DNA of 64,000 nucleotides from Verrucomicrobiota bacterium (lineage in GTDB: Bacteria; Verrucomicrobiota; Verrucomicrobiia; Limisphaerales; UBA9464). Position numbers and translations under genes: made by a program. The notes under the pieces are model-generated. The model did no database searches. It had not been told where the DNA came from and saw only the letters and a list, made by a program, of their open reading frames with translations. The stretch covers positions 61,430 to 125,429 of the forward strand of contig JAFLEF010000017.1 in NCBI GenBank assembly GCA_017309115.1, read 5' to 3'. Shown here piece by piece: positions 7,587-20,108 of the stretch. Every line of letters begins with the position of its first letter. Positions within the stretch are counted from its first letter, which is position 1.

Positions 7587-8333
7587 TCAGTTGGCCAAGG
7601 CTCGATTGGTTCGAAAAGCTTCGGTGACGGCCCAGAGGTTAAGAGGGTAGAGGACGCCGCGATACTTGAGGAACTCAGCGTGTCCGTCGGCAAAGGCGTA
7701 GTTGGAACCGCCGGCTTTGTTTTTGCGGGAACCGCCGGAATGCATGTTGCGCAGGATTTGATCGCGGTCGTTGCCCTCTAGAAAGTCCATGTAGAAGTGG
7801 CTGGAGTTGGTAAGTTTCTCCCCTAGGACAATGGTCTGCTGCGGTTGCTGCAGGGCTGATTCCGGCATCGGACGTCGGAGCGCCTGGTCGACGCTGCCCA
7901 GGCCCAAGCCCACCTTAAAGTAGTCGTTCCACCCATTGATAATGTAGCTCCGGAGAGCGGAATCAGGATCCTTTTCAGCGGTCGCTCGAGCGGACGCGGA
8001 GATCCGTTGGCGATCATTCGGGCATTGAAGGATTGCCAGGATCCGGTAGCCGGAGCGGAGTTGGGTGGGCCACCGTCGCTCGGTGCGTCGCTCGGGAAAA
8101 CTTCCCCGGTTGTCGTCCACATAGAGCCGGGTGCTTAACCCGAGCTGATGAAGTTGGTTGAGGCACTGGAGCGAACGAGCCTTATCTCTCGCCCGCCCCA
8201 AGCTCGGCAGAATCATTCCCGCCAGAATCGCAATAATGGCAATAACCACGAGCAGCTCGATCAGCGTAAATCCATTTGGCTGGCGGCGCGGAGTCTCCTC
8301 GAGAGCCGCTCGTGGTGGTTGTACTCTGGCCAT
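7587..8333 (-). CDS. Prepilin-type N-terminal cleavage/methylation protein (type II pseudopilin-like)
   Basis: A 248-residue protein starting MARVQ (ATG at 8333). The class III signal is [20 protein letters not shown], with prepilin peptidase cleavage after the Gly and methylation of Phe. The C-terminal part has the HSGG...[12 protein letters not shown] pattern known as H-X9-DG, found in very large paralogous families in Verrucomicrobiota, Planctomycetota and Lentisphaerota. The mature protein is expected to be anchored in the inner membrane and face the periplasm. The exact role of these family members is not known. The frame stays open upstream to 8708, but that extension has no similarity and overlaps the divergent gene. 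Confidence 0.9.
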   Translation of the reverse strand: MARVQPPRAALEETPRRQPNGFTLIELLVVIAIIAILAGMILPSLGRARDKARSLQCLNQLHQLGLSTRLYVDDNRGSFPERRTERRWPTQLRSGYRILAILQCPNDRQRISASARATAEKDPDSALRSYIINGWNDYFKVGLGLGSVDQALRRPMPESALQQPQQTIVLGEKLTNSSHFYMDFLEGNDRDQILRNMHSGGSRKNKAGGSNYAFADGHAEFLKYRGVLYPLNLWAVTEAFRTNRALAN

Positions 8334-8425
8334 GGACGAACGGTACAAACCCACCAACGAATCACCAGACCGTATTCGGGAGGGGATTTGAAGTGACTGG
8401 GGAAGAGTCGCGTCCATGGAGACAC

Positions 8426-10408
8426 ATGTTGCTGTTGTTTCGTGCGTGCCTGGTCGGAGTGTTCGTTGGCGTTTGGTTCGCATCGGCGCAATCGATTTGG
8501 GTGGTGGCGCCGACCGGTGGACCGGTGGGTCCCGGAGAAAACACTTCTCTGACTGAGGCGTTGGCAGCGTTTCGGAGCACTCGGGTGAAGGGTTCGATTG
8601 ATCCGGCGGTGATTGAACTCCGCGGAGGCACGCATTTCTTACCGGAGACCTTGGTGCTGGGGCCTCGGGACTCTGGACTGATCCTGCGGGCTCGGCAGGG
8701 AGAGACACCGATTGTGTCCGGAGCCCGGCGATTGGAGCGTTGGAGTCCGGTTTCCGGTCAGCCCGGAGTTTGGGAGACGCAAGTCCTGGACGTCCGGAAT
8801 GGACGTTGGGATCTTCGCCAACTCTACTTGGACGGGCATCGCCAAAGGCGGGCTCGGACTCCCAATGATGGGTTTTTCCGGGCCACCGGGCGATTGGGGA
8901 CCAACTCGCCGATCGTTCTACCGTTTCGAGCCGGGGATTTGTCGACGAATTGGGCCCGTCCCGGAGTGGAGTTGGTTATGTTGATGAAATGGACCGACCT
9001 CCGCGTTCCCTTGAAGGCGGTCGACGTCGAGAAGTTGGAAGTAACCATTCCGGGTGGCCCGAGACCCTATTGGATGGATGAATCGGACGCGCGGTACTGG
9101 GTTGAGAATTCGCTGGAGGGTTTGGACCAGGAAGGCGAGTGGGCGGTGGAGCCGGCGTCGGGAGTCGTTCGTTGGCGGGCCCCGATAGGGGTTGATCCAA
9201 ATCTGCGTCGGGTCACAGCGGCTCGACTGTTGGAATTAGTTCGAGTCAGCGGCGAAGAGGGAAATCCGGTCCGGCAATTAAGGTTCGAAGGCATTACGTG
9301 GGCGGAGTCTGATTACCGGGTTCCGCCGGATGGGCTCATCTCCCCTCAGGCGGCGGCTCCCATCGGCGGCGCTTGGAAAGCGGAGTTCGCGGTGAATTGT
9401 CGGGTTGAAAGCTGCCGATTCGTCAACTTAGGAGGATACGGACTGGAATTGGCGCGGGGCTGTCAGAACTGGATCGTCCAAGGAAATGAGTTTCGGGAGT
9501 TGGGTGCCGGGGGAATACGACTGGGCGAACCAGGCGAAGCCAACCCTCCTTCGCAACGAGCCAATCATGGGCATCAAGTGACGGACAATCGCCTGTTGGG
9601 TCTGGGTCGAATCTTTGCCCCTGCCGTGGGTGTGATCGTCTTCCACAGCGGTAGCAATCGGATCGCCTTCAACCATATTTCGGACCTGTATTACACTGGG
9701 ATCTCGGTTGGTTGGAACTGGGGCTACCAGGAGACAGCATGTCGGGCCAATGTCATCGAGAACAATCTGGTCGAACACGTGGGGCAGGGACGGCTGAGCG
9801 ATATGGGAGGCATCTACACCTTGGGTCCCCAGCCGGGCACGGTCATCCGAAACAACGTTTTTCGCGATATCGTCAGCTACGGCTATGGAGGCTGGGGCCT
9901 GTATACCGATGAAGGCAGCACGGGGATTTTGTTGGAGAACAATGTCGCCACAGGCTGCAAAAGCGCGGGATTTCATCAGCATTACGGTCGAGACAACGTG
10001 GTTCGGTTCAATCTGCTGGCGTTCAATCAAGAGCATGAATTGATGCGAACTCGTGAGGAGCCACACCGCTCCTTTTGGTTTACCAACAACGTGGTCATCT
10101 GGGATTCAGGGGACTTGTTGGGAAGCAACTGGGGCGGGACGCCCGAGCAGTTCCTGCTAGACCACAATCTATACTTCGATACCCGGCTGGGAGGGGATTT
10201 CGCCCAATACCGTTTCGGCAAGGATTCCTGGCGGCAATGGCAGGCCCGAGGACAAGATCGGCATTCGCGGCTGGCTGACCCGCAGTTGTTGGATCCGAAA
10301 CGGCCTGAACTCGGCTTTCGTTCGGGTTCGCCGGCCGAGCAGGTCGGTTTTCGACCGGAGCGATTGCTTCCCCTGGGACCCCGACCGGCGGCGGAACGGA
10401 AACCGTGA
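8426..10408 (+). CDS. Secreted right-handed beta-helix protein, possible glycoside hydrolase (GH141-like)
   Basis: A 660-residue protein with a signal peptide ([19 protein letters not shown], cleavage near ASAQS). It begins at ATG 8426, 5 bp after a GGAG ribosome site. The N-terminal part has a Pro/Gly-rich strand region and the motif [15 protein letters not shown]. The centre (about 300-560) contains regular NxxxxNxF/V repeats of a parallel beta-helix (for example [32 protein letters not shown]). The N-terminal motif plus helix resembles polysaccharide-active enzymes such as GH141, but I cannot identify catalytic residues. It is transcribed divergently from the pseudopilin gene with a 92-bp gap. 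Confidence 0.8.
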   Translation: MLLLFRACLVGVFVGVWFASAQSIWVVAPTGGPVGPGENTSLTEALAAFRSTRVKGSIDPAVIELRGGTHFLPETLVLGPRDSGLILRARQGETPIVSGARRLERWSPVSGQPGVWETQVLDVRNGRWDLRQLYLDGHRQRRARTPNDGFFRATGRLGTNSPIVLPFRAGDLSTNWARPGVELVMLMKWTDLRVPLKAVDVEKLEVTIPGGPRPYWMDESDARYWVENSLEGLDQEGEWAVEPASGVVRWRAPIGVDPNLRRVTAARLLELVRVSGEEGNPVRQLRFEGITWAESDYRVPPDGLISPQAAAPIGGAWKAEFAVNCRVESCRFVNLGGYGLELARGCQNWIVQGNEFRELGAGGIRLGEPGEANPPSQRANHGHQVTDNRLLGLGRIFAPAVGVIVFHSGSNRIAFNHISDLYYTGISVGWNWGYQETACRANVIENNLVEHVGQGRLSDMGGIYTLGPQPGTVIRNNVFRDIVSYGYGGWGLYTDEGSTGILLENNVATGCKSAGFHQHYGRDNVVRFNLLAFNQEHELMRTREEPHRSFWFTNNVVIWDSGDLLGSNWGGTPEQFLLDHNLYFDTRLGGDFAQYRFGKDSWRQWQARGQDRHSRLADPQLLDPKRPELGFRSGSPAEQVGFRPERLLPLGPRPAAERKP

Positions 10409-10413
10409 GGCAG

Positions 10414-11397
10414 TCAGGTGGAAGAGCCGGAAGGATGGGTGCGGGCGGCGTGGAGTTGCAGCATCACGATGGCCGTGAGGATGAGTCCCCCGCCGATGAG
10501 CAGATTGGGGGTCAGGTGTTCGTTGGGGTAGTTCACGCCGGACCAGACCGAAATCCAGGCGGGAATCACCAGGGAAACGGCGGAGGTGAAGACGGGTTCC
10601 GTCGAATAGAGTAGGCCGGCTTCCGTCGCGGGAACTTCGGGTTGCCAGCGATTAGCCAACAGAAAGGCAACTAACGTGCACGGCACAACCAGAATGGCCA
10701 ACAATCCGAGGGCGTAGGGGGATTGGAACGCTGACCAGACGTGGGTGAATTCGTGGGCGGTCAGGGCGGCCACGGGAAATGTGACAAGGGCCAGCGTCAC
10801 AAACATGACCCAGCTGAAGCGAATGACGTCGTTGCCTCGAAACTCCGGGCGCTCCAACCATAGAATTTGACCGGTAAACATGACCGAGCCCGCGAGAGTT
10901 TCCCACTCGCCTCGACCCAAACGAAGGTGGCGCAGATCAACCCCCGCGAGGATGGCCCCTCCGAGGAGCACGAGGGCAGACGCGGCAAGGACGATCCCGG
11001 CGGGCCAGCGGCGGTGACGCAGGGCGAACCAGATGGGCAACCAGACGCAGTATCCTTGGGTCAGAAAGGCACAGGTGGAGGCGTGCGTATAGGCCATTCC
11101 GTCCATTTGCAGCACCAGTCCGCAGGCGCCGAAGAGACCGATACCGATACCCTGACGGAACTCCGAGCGGGTCAATTTTTGGAGTCGCCGAGGATTGAAG
11201 ATGAGGAGAATAAGAGCGGCGGCAGCGAAGCGGTAGGCGACGCAAAGATTGGCGAAGAAGAAGCTGCTGTTTCCCGGTGTGGTCCGTTGGCCGACCATTT
11301 CCAGAGCCTTCATGGCCGGAAAACTGAAGGCCCAGCAGGCGCAGCAGAAGACCAGGACGAGCGCGGCTTGATGGCGGTGTTCAGAGAGTGGTGTCAC
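10414..11397 (-). CDS. EamA/DMT-superfamily transporter
   Basis: A 327-residue membrane protein with about ten hydrophobic helices in two EamA halves, typical of drug/metabolite transporters. The first half starts CCACWAFSFPAMKAL and the second includes SVMFTGQILWLERPEF and LLYSTEPVFTSAVSLVIP. The start is GTG 11397, directly after a terminator-like hairpin. The substrate cannot be told from sequence. It converges on the beta-helix gene with only 5 bp between stop codons. Confidence 0.88.
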   Translation of the reverse strand: MTPLSEHRHQAALVLVFCCACWAFSFPAMKALEMVGQRTTPGNSSFFFANLCVAYRFAAAALILLIFNPRRLQKLTRSEFRQGIGIGLFGACGLVLQMDGMAYTHASTCAFLTQGYCVWLPIWFALRHRRWPAGIVLAASALVLLGGAILAGVDLRHLRLGRGEWETLAGSVMFTGQILWLERPEFRGNDVIRFSWVMFVTLALVTFPVAALTAHEFTHVWSAFQSPYALGLLAILVVPCTLVAFLLANRWQPEVPATEAGLLYSTEPVFTSAVSLVIPAWISVWSGVNYPNEHLTPNLLIGGGLILTAIVMLQLHAARTHPSGSST

Positions 11398-11430
11398 AGA
11401 AAAAGTAATGCCGCCTTGAGGGGCGGCATT
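11398..11430 (-). promoter_or_regulatory. Terminator-like hairpin immediately before the DMT transporter start
   Basis: AATGCCGCC pairs perfectly with GGCGGCATT (11407-11430, six-base loop). Read on the minus strand, it is followed by AC, then TTTTT (11404-11400), and 2 nt later the GTG start codon. No minus-strand gene lies upstream for it to terminate, so it may be an attenuator in the transporter leader. The leader (11431-11640) has further short inverted repeats but matches no riboswitch class that I recognise. Confidence 0.5.
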
Positions 11431-11543
11431 GAGCGGGAAATTCCGGTGGGGACAAGAAAACGTTTTAAAGGCGACTCATGACATGGCGGTCCATCGACCG
11501 CAGTTCGGTGGCTCCGACATTGGCGCGTAGATTTTGAGGATGA

Positions 11544-13948
<2,405 letters not shown>

Positions 13949-14081
13949 GGCATCACGGACCAGGACGTTGGGCGCACGGCAGTAGACCCCGTGGTGGGGA
14001 AGAGGAGGCCTTCACTCAGTGGTTTTCTGTAGAAAGATTTTGACACTGCCTCCGCAATTTGTCACTGCATGGGGCTCCGTC

Positions 14082-14103
14082 GCGGGAGTTTTTCAACTCC
14101 TGC
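14082..14103 (+). promoter_or_regulatory. Hairpin in the rplA leader
   Basis: GCGGGAGTT pairs with AACTCCTGC around a TTTC loop, nine pairs including one G-T. It lies 54 nt before the rplA start. A TTGACA sequence at 14040-14045 could be the -35 box of the rplA-rpoC operon, but I see no good -10 box at the right distance. Because rplA here heads a transcript, this leader is a candidate site for autogenous control. Confidence 0.4.
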
Positions 14104-14157
14104 TCGGTCGAATCCATCGCGGGAGGGCAATCACGCCCGATTGAACCGCACCAAATC

Positions 14158-14853
14158 ATGTCGAGTAAACGTTTCAAAAAGGCTCTGGCAGTTGTGGACG
14201 CCAGCAAAAGCTATCCGCTGAATCAGGCGGTTGAAGTTCTCCACAAGTTCCCCCGCGCCAAGTTTGTGGAAACTGTGGATCTGGCGTTTCGCCTTGGAGT
14301 TGATCCCAAGCAATCGGACCAGATGGTCCGCGGAACGTGCCCGCTTCCTCATGGGTCGGGCAAGACTGTTCGTGTGTTGGTGTTCACCAAACCCGGTGAG
14401 CAGGCCGAGGCAGCTCGGGCAGCAGGAGCGGAATACGTCGGCTTCGATGACCTTATCAAGAAGTGCCAGGAGGGTTGGGCGGATTTTGATATCGCAGTGG
14501 CGACCACTGAAGCGATGTCGGAAGTTCGAAAACTCGGCAAGGTGCTTGGACCTCGGGGTCTGATGCCCAACCCGAAGACCGGAACCGTGACTGACGACGT
14601 CGCCAAGGCGATCAAGGAAGTCAAAGCGGGTCGGGTTGAGTTCAAAATCGACAAGGCTGGCAACGTTCATGTGCCAGTTGGGAAAGCGAACTTCACGGCG
14701 GTGCAGATTGCTGAAAATGCTCGCTCGGTGATTGAGGCGGTTGTTCGGGCTCGTCCTTCTGGTGCTAAGGGCGTCTTCGTTCGGACGTGCACGCTATCGT
14801 TGACCATGAGTCCGCCGGTTCGGTTGGACCTCAAGGAATTCGGCGCCAACTAA
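14158..14853 (+). CDS. rplA: 50S ribosomal protein L1
   Basis: A 231-residue L1, which forms the L1 stalk and in many bacteria represses its own mRNA. The start at ATG 14158 (MSSKRFKKAL) fits the family; earlier in-frame residues from 14059 do not. Conserved blocks are present: KTVRVLVFTKPGEQ, VLGPRGLMPNPKTGTV and FKIDKAGNVHVPVGK. The C-terminus is slightly extended. It starts the rplA-rplJ-rplL-rpoB-rpoC run, with rplJ 20 bp downstream, and is separated from its usual partner rplK. Confidence 0.97.
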   Translation: MSSKRFKKALAVVDASKSYPLNQAVEVLHKFPRAKFVETVDLAFRLGVDPKQSDQMVRGTCPLPHGSGKTVRVLVFTKPGEQAEAARAAGAEYVGFDDLIKKCQEGWADFDIAVATTEAMSEVRKLGKVLGPRGLMPNPKTGTVTDDVAKAIKEVKAGRVEFKIDKAGNVHVPVGKANFTAVQIAENARSVIEAVVRARPSGAKGVFVRTCTLSLTMSPPVRLDLKEFGAN

Positions 14854-14873
14854 TCCTTTCTGGAGATATTTTC

Positions 14874-15386
14874 ATGCGTACGGAGAAGACTTTCATTTCC
14901 GCCGAATACGCGACGCGCCTTAACGCGTCGCCGTTTTTCCTCGTGGTGGACTACCGAGGCCTGTCGGTGTCCAAGTTCACTGAATTGCGTAAGCGCCTGG
15001 GCCAAGCCGGCGCTGAAGTTCATGTGGTCAAGAACACCATATTCCGAGTCGCCGCAAAGCAGGCGGGAGTGGCTGACTTGGAGGGTGCTTTGGCAGGGCA
15101 GTTGGCTGTTGTAACAGGCAAGGAGGATATTGCCGCTGCCGCCAAGGTGGTTAAGACGTTCCAAGCCGAATTCGAAAAGCCCAAACTGCAGTTTGGTTAC
15201 TTGGGTAACCAACGGTTGGACGCTGATGCGGTCAAGGCGATTGCCGACCTCCCTCCGCTTAATGTGTTGCGCGGTAAAGTCTTGGGATTGCTCCAGGCGC
15301 CCGCCCAGAAGCTCGTTGCTCTCATCAACACCCCGGGATCGCAATTGGCCCGCGTCATCAAGGCCAAGTCCGAACAGACGGCCTGA
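14874..15386 (+). CDS. rplJ: 50S ribosomal protein L10
   Basis: A 170-residue L10, which anchors L7/L12 dimers on the ribosomal stalk. The start is ATG 14874 with TGGAG 8 bp upstream; the longer in-frame reading from 14787 overlaps rplA and is rejected. Family features are FFLVVDYRGLSVSKFTELRKRL, seen in two adjacent pieces, and the later VVKNTIFRVAA. The C-terminal helix that binds L7/L12 dimers follows (ALINTPGSQLARVI). The gap to rplL (153 bp) is longer than usual. Confidence 0.96.
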   Translation: MRTEKTFISAEYATRLNASPFFLVVDYRGLSVSKFTELRKRLGQAGAEVHVVKNTIFRVAAKQAGVADLEGALAGQLAVVTGKEDIAAAAKVVKTFQAEFEKPKLQFGYLGNQRLDADAVKAIADLPPLNVLRGKVLGLLQAPAQKLVALINTPGSQLARVIKAKSEQTA

Positions 15387-15409
15387 TCCGGTTTTTAACT
15401 TTCGGAGGG

Positions 15410-15472
15410 GCGGCCTCGTCCTGCAGTCCTTCCGGAATCACATCAAGAGTAAATCGTCGGTCTGCAGGCCGC
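15410..15472 (+). promoter_or_regulatory. Long-range stem in the rplJ-rplL spacer
   Basis: GCGGCC (15410-15415) can pair with GGCCGC (15467-15472), and TGCAG (15422-15426) with CTGCA (15462-15466). This forms an 11-pair stem with a six-base bulge and a 35-base loop. The 153-bp spacer has no reading frame of its own. It may set the L10:L12 ratio or mark an RNA processing site. Confidence 0.4.
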
Positions 15473-15539
15473 GGACTAATGCGAAGGGGCTCTTTCGCCG
15501 ACGAGACTAAACGGACGATTGACTACAGGACAAACTAAC

Positions 15540-15923
15540 ATGGCAGACATCAACAATATCGTGGAAGAGTTGAGCAAGCTTACCGTTTTGGAAGCTGCTG
15601 AACTCGTTAAAGCGCTCGAAACCAAGTGGGGCGTGACGGCGGCGGCTCCGGTTGCCGTGGCGGCGGCCCCGGCAGCGGGTGCGGCGGCTCCGGTCGCAGA
15701 AGCTAAGGATACCTTTGATCTCATTCTCGCGTCGGTTCCTGCCGACAAGAAGATCGCGGTGATTAAGGTTGTCCGCGAAGTCAAAGCTGGCCTCGGATTG
15801 GCTGAAGCCAAGGCGCTGGTTGAAGGTGCTCCGAAGCCGGTGCTCGAAGGCGCTCCGAAGGCTGAAGCTGAAGCGGCCAAGAAGAAGCTCGACGACGCTG
15901 GTGCCAAGACTGAGCTCAAGTAA
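15540..15923 (+). CDS. rplL: 50S ribosomal protein L7/L12
   Basis: A 127-residue L7/L12, the multicopy acidic stalk protein that recruits translation factors. It has the N-terminal dimerization domain ([20 protein letters not shown]), an Ala/Pro-rich hinge (about 38-58) and the globular C-terminal domain with [21 protein letters not shown]. The start ATG 15540 is the family start. A hairpin at 15939 separates it from rpoB. Confidence 0.97.
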   Translation: MADINNIVEELSKLTVLEAAELVKALETKWGVTAAAPVAVAAAPAAGAAAPVAEAKDTFDLILASVPADKKIAVIKVVREVKAGLGLAEAKALVEGAPKPVLEGAPKAEAEAAKKKLDDAGAKTELK

Positions 15924-15938
15924 GCTCGATTTCTTTCA

Positions 15939-15973
15939 GGGTGGCGGGGCGAGTGTCCCGTCACCCCTTTATT
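15939..15973 (+). terminator. Hairpin between rplL and rpoB (probable attenuator)
   Basis: GGGTGGCGGG (15939-15948) pairs with CCCGTCACCC (15957-15966), with one G-T pair and an eight-base loop, and is followed by CTTTATT. The T tract is weak, which suits partial termination. In Escherichia coli an attenuator in this same gap makes ribosomal protein mRNA exceed rpoBC mRNA. Confidence 0.7.
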
Positions 15974-16049
15974 CCGCTGGCAAGTTGTTTGCCGCCAAAC
16001 ATATTGCTGTTACCCTCTGGGAGCGTTGCGAAATTTTTGAAGGCCATAA

Positions 16050-16095
16050 GACGAGACCGGGTGACTCGCCATAACTCGAGCCGCCCGGCCTCGTC
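16050..16095 (+). promoter_or_regulatory. Long hairpin in the rpoB leader
   Basis: GACGAG-A-CCGGG (16050-16061) pairs with CCCGG-C-CTCGTC (16084-16095), 11 pairs with one mismatch. It lies 62 nt before the rpoB start, after the attenuator at 15939. In Escherichia coli the matching interval carries an RNase III site; this stem could serve the same purpose. Confidence 0.45.
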
Positions 16096-16156
16096 CTATC
16101 GTCTTTTGACATAGTTGACCAGCCGGCCGTCCGGCTGAACTGAAACCAAGGTCGCC

Positions 16157-19100
16157 ATGCCACATAAAGTCACGGAGCGCATCAACTTCGGAAAGATCAA
16201 GGAGGTAATCGCCCCTCCCAACCTGATCGAAATCCAACTCGACTCGTATCGCGAGTTTCTCCAAGCGGATGTTTCCCAATCCAAACGCAAAAACACGGGC
16301 CTGCAGGCTGTGTTTACGGAGGTGTTCCCCATCGAAAGCTATGATGGCAAGACGGTTCTTGATTTCCATAGCTACGAAATCCAAGAGCCCAAGGTCGACT
16401 GGCTCGAATGTTTACGCGAAGGGTTGACCTACGGGGCTCCTCTTTACGTCACCTTTTTGCTTAAGGACGAGAAGGGAACCAAAGAGGAAAAGGTGTTCAT
16501 GGGTGAAATCCCGCTCATGACTCCTCAAGGCACGTTCGTGATCAATGGGGCGGAACGGGTCATCGTTAGCCAGTTGCACCGGTCGCCTGGATTGGCCTTT
16601 GAGACGACCCAGCACCCGAATGGAAAGCTGCTCCACAGTTTCCGGATCATCCCTGATCGTGGTTCTTGGTACGAAGCTCAGTTCGATACCAGCGACCTCC
16701 TTTACGTTTATCTCGACCGTAAAAAGCGCCGTCGGAAGTTCCTCACAACCACATTTTTCCGCGCTCTATTCGCGATTGCGGAGGCCCGTCTTCATCCCAA
16801 GCCGGAATCCAAGATCAGCCCGGAAGATGTGGGCAAGGACGGGGATATCCTTGATCTGTTTTACAAGATCGAAGAACTCCCGGTCAAAGAGGCGGACAAG
16901 CTAGAAGACATTCAGAACAAGGTTCTGATCGAAGACGCGGTCGATCTCGATAAAGGCATTGTGGTTGCGCGGGCTTTCGAGCCGCTTTCAAAGGCGACCG
17001 TCAAGCAAATCGCCGAGTTGGGCGTGACCAAAATCCGCGTCGTCGATACGTCGATCGACGAGGGTATTGTCATCAAATGCCTGAAGAAGGATCCGACCAA
17101 GAATGGTGACGAGGCGCTGAAGGACATCTACCGGCGTTTGCGTCCTGGCGATCCCCCGACGGCCGCCAATGCCAAGGCGCTGATCAAACGTCTCTTCTTC
17201 GATGCCAAGCGCTACGACCTGGGCCGCGTGGGACGTTACAAGATCAACCAAAAGTTGAACTTTGCCGAAGGCGATTCCCGTATTCTGACGGGCAAGGACC
17301 TGCTTGAGGCCACCAAGTACCTCCTAAAGCTAAAGAAGGGCGAAGGAAGCTTGGATGACATTGATCATTTGGGTAGTCGTCGCATCCGAACTGTGGGCGA
17401 ATTGCTGGCGAACCAATGCCGAGTTGGATTGGCCCGTACTGAGCGGTTGGTTAAGGAGCGTATGACGCTGTTTGACCAGACCATGGACACCATGACGCCC
17501 CAGAAGTTGATCAATCCTAAGGCGCTGTCGGCCGTGGTCCGCGACTTCTTTGGACGCAGTCAGTTGAGCCAGTTCATGGATCAGATCAATCCTCTGGCGG
17601 AATTGACCCACAAGCGGCGTCTGTCCGCTCTTGGGCCAGGCGGTCTCTCCCGTGATCGCGCTGGATTCGAGGTTCGCGATGTTCATCCGTCCCACTACGG
17701 CCGGATTTGCCCGATCGAAACTCCTGAAGGTCCCAACATCGGGTTGATCGCCTCTTTGGCGACCTTCGCTCGGGTTAACGACTACGGCTTCATTGAAACT
17801 CCGTACCGCAAGGTCGAGAGTGGTCGGGTTACCGAGAAGCTTGACTACCTGACGGGCGACCGTGAGGAAGGATTTACCATCGCCCAGGCAAACGCCCAGA
17901 TCGATGAGAAGGGGCGTTTCCTCACCGAGAAGGTGACGTGCCGGAACAAGGGTGACTTTATCGACGTTGAGCCAAAGGAAGTTCATTACATGGACGTTTC
18001 GCCGAAGCAGTTGGTTTCGGTGGCCGCCGGTCTGATTCCCTTCTTGGAACACGACGATGCAAACCGCGCGCTGATGGGTTCGAACATGCAACGGCAGGGT
18101 GTGCCTTTGCTGATCACGGAAGCTCCGTTCGTTGCCACGGGTCTGGAGGATCGAGTTGCGCGGGACTCAAGGGCGGTGATTGTGGCTGAGGAGGCTGGTA
18201 AAGTCGCCAGCGTCACGGGTAGCCAGATCATTATCACCAAGGACGGCCGGATGCCGGACAGCAAGAAGAAGATCAAGCACGATCCGGGCAATGATGTCTG
18301 GGTCTATCAGGTCCGGAAATTCATGCGGTCAAATGCGGCGACCTGTATCAATCAGAAGATTCTGGTCGATAAAGGTGACTTGGTGAAAAAGGGCCAGGTC
18401 CTAGCCGACGGACCATGTACTGCGGGCGGAGAATTGGCACTCGGTCGTAACGCTTTGGTGGCGTTCATGCCGTGGAACGGCTACAACTTCGAAGACGCGA
18501 TCTTGATCAGCGAGCGAATCGTAAAGGACGACATCTTCACGTCGATCCACATCGAAGAATTCGAAGTTGTCGCTCGGGATACCAAGCTTGGACCCGAGGA
18601 AATCACGCGGGATATTCCGAACGTAGGTGAGGAAGCCCTCAAGAACCTGGGTCTCGACGGCGTCATCCGCGTGGGTGCCGAAGTGAAGCCTGGTGACATC
18701 CTCGTGGGCAAGATCACTCCTAAATCGGAAACCGAACTGGCTCCGGAAGAGCGCCTCCTGCGAGCGATCTTCGGCGAGAAGGCGGCCGACGTTAAGGATA
18801 CTTCACTGCGCGTGCCCTCAGGGACCTATGGCATCGTGATGGACATCAAGGTGTCCGCGAAGGCTGACGGTGCTAAGGGAATCGGTCGCAAGGAGGAAAA
18901 AGAAACGGCCAAGAAGGTCACCAAGGAAGTCGACGACGGGTTCCGCTCCAAAAAAGAGGAACTGCTCGAACAGTTGACCGAGGCCCTCTCGAACATCCTG
19001 CTGGGAGAGAAGATTCCTTTGGACGTGGTCAACAGCGAAACGGGTGAGATCATCATCCCGGCCAATCGCAAGATCACGAAGACGCTGCTGAAGAAGCTCG

Positions 19101-20071
19101 CCACGGTGTACGATCGCATTGAGATCGATCCGTCACCGATCCGGAACAAGATCAACGAGATCATCGGGGCCTTTAAGAAGAAGTTTGAGGATCTCGATTC
19201 CCAACACGCCGAAGAAGTTGAGCGCGTTGAGGCGGGTGAGGATCTCGACGGAGGAGTTGTCAAGCAGGTCAAGGTCTACATCGCTTCGAAGCGAAAGCTT
19301 TCGGTCGGTGACAAGATGGCCGGTCGCCACGGTAACAAGGGTGTCGTGGCGGCAATCGTTCCCGAGGAAGACATGCCGTATTTGGCGGATGGAACCCCGG
19401 TGGACATCGTGCTGAATCCGCTGGGCGTGCCTTCGCGCATGAATGTCGGTCAGTTGCTCGAAACCCACTTGGGTTGGGCCTGCAAGATTCTTGGAATCAA
19501 GATCGCGACGCCGGTCTTTGACGGCATCAAGGAGAAGGAAGTTCGCAATTACCTGAAGCAGGTTGTGGACGACCAGAAGAAGAACGGCCTGACACCGCTG
19601 ATCGGTGAAAATGGTAAGGCAACTCTGTTCGATGGTCGAACGGGTGAACCGTTCGATCAGGAGGTGGTTGTGGGTTACATCTACATGCTGAAACTGGGCC
19701 ACCTTGTGGCCGATAAGATTCATGCACGTGCGGTGGGACCTTACTCGCTGGTGACTCAGCAACCCCTGGGCGGAAAGGCTCAATACGGCGGTCAACGGTT
19801 CGGCGAAATGGAAGTGTGGGCAATGGAGGCCTACGGCGCCGCCTACACGTTGCAGGAACTGCTCACGGTCAAGTCCGACGACGTCCAAGGACGAACCCGG
19901 ATCTATGAAAGCATCGTCAAAGGCGACAACACACTGGAGGCCGGAATTCCCGAGTCCTTTAATGTACTCGTCAAAGAGATGCAGTCCCTGGGTCTTGATG
20001 TGCGGGTTGGCTATGCCAATCCGGCCGAGGCTCCCCAAACACCGGCGGCTGTGCTTTCAGCCCTGGCTTGA
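16157..20071 (+). CDS. rpoB: DNA-directed RNA polymerase subunit beta
   Basis: A full-length 1304-residue beta subunit. The lineage landmarks are present: the rifampicin-pocket region with [19 protein letters not shown] and [18 protein letters not shown], then [19 protein letters not shown]. The active-site stretch [16 protein letters not shown], the [18 protein letters not shown] motif and the C-terminal clamp ([15 protein letters not shown]) also match. The ATG 16157 has AAGG upstream. It is cotranscribed with rpoC, 37 bp downstream, and preceded by two hairpins in the rplL-rpoB gap. Confidence 0.98.
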   Translation: MPHKVTERINFGKIKEVIAPPNLIEIQLDSYREFLQADVSQSKRKNTGLQAVFTEVFPIESYDGKTVLDFHSYEIQEPKVDWLECLREGLTYGAPLYVTFLLKDEKGTKEEKVFMGEIPLMTPQGTFVINGAERVIVSQLHRSPGLAFETTQHPNGKLLHSFRIIPDRGSWYEAQFDTSDLLYVYLDRKKRRRKFLTTTFFRALFAIAEARLHPKPESKISPEDVGKDGDILDLFYKIEELPVKEADKLEDIQNKVLIEDAVDLDKGIVVARAFEPLSKATVKQIAELGVTKIRVVDTSIDEGIVIKCLKKDPTKNGDEALKDIYRRLRPGDPPTAANAKALIKRLFFDAKRYDLGRVGRYKINQKLNFAEGDSRILTGKDLLEATKYLLKLKKGEGSLDDIDHLGSRRIRTVGELLANQCRVGLARTERLVKERMTLFDQTMDTMTPQKLINPKALSAVVRDFFGRSQLSQFMDQINPLAELTHKRRLSALGPGGLSRDRAGFEVRDVHPSHYGRICPIETPEGPNIGLIASLATFARVNDYGFIETPYRKVESGRVTEKLDYLTGDREEGFTIAQANAQIDEKGRFLTEKVTCRNKGDFIDVEPKEVHYMDVSPKQLVSVAAGLIPFLEHDDANRALMGSNMQRQGVPLLITEAPFVATGLEDRVARDSRAVIVAEEAGKVASVTGSQIIITKDGRMPDSKKKIKHDPGNDVWVYQVRKFMRSNAATCINQKILVDKGDLVKKGQVLADGPCTAGGELALGRNALVAFMPWNGYNFEDAILISERIVKDDIFTSIHIEEFEVVARDTKLGPEEITRDIPNVGEEALKNLGLDGVIRVGAEVKPGDILVGKITPKSETELAPEERLLRAIFGEKAADVKDTSLRVPSGTYGIVMDIKVSAKADGAKGIGRKEEKETAKKVTKEVDDGFRSKKEELLEQLTEALSNILLGEKIPLDVVNSETGEIIIPANRKITKTLLKKLATVYDRIEIDPSPIRNKINEIIGAFKKKFEDLDSQHAEEVERVEAGEDLDGGVVKQVKVYIASKRKLSVGDKMAGRHGNKGVVAAIVPEEDMPYLADGTPVDIVLNPLGVPSRMNVGQLLETHLGWACKILGIKIATPVFDGIKEKEVRNYLKQVVDDQKKNGLTPLIGENGKATLFDGRTGEPFDQEVVVGYIYMLKLGHLVADKIHARAVGPYSLVTQQPLGGKAQYGGQRFGEMEVWAMEAYGAAYTLQELLTVKSDDVQGRTRIYESIVKGDNTLEAGIPESFNVLVKEMQSLGLDVRVGYANPAEAPQTPAAVLSALA

Positions 20072-20108
20072 TCACTGACTTCAACTGTAACCGGAGGCTG
20101 TCCTACTT

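Noticed and set aside
8334-8708. Upstream extension of the pseudopilin gene
   Set aside because: Low-complexity Pro/Arg-rich translation with no similarity, overlapping the start of the divergent beta-helix gene; MARVQ at 8333 sits correctly before the class III signal.
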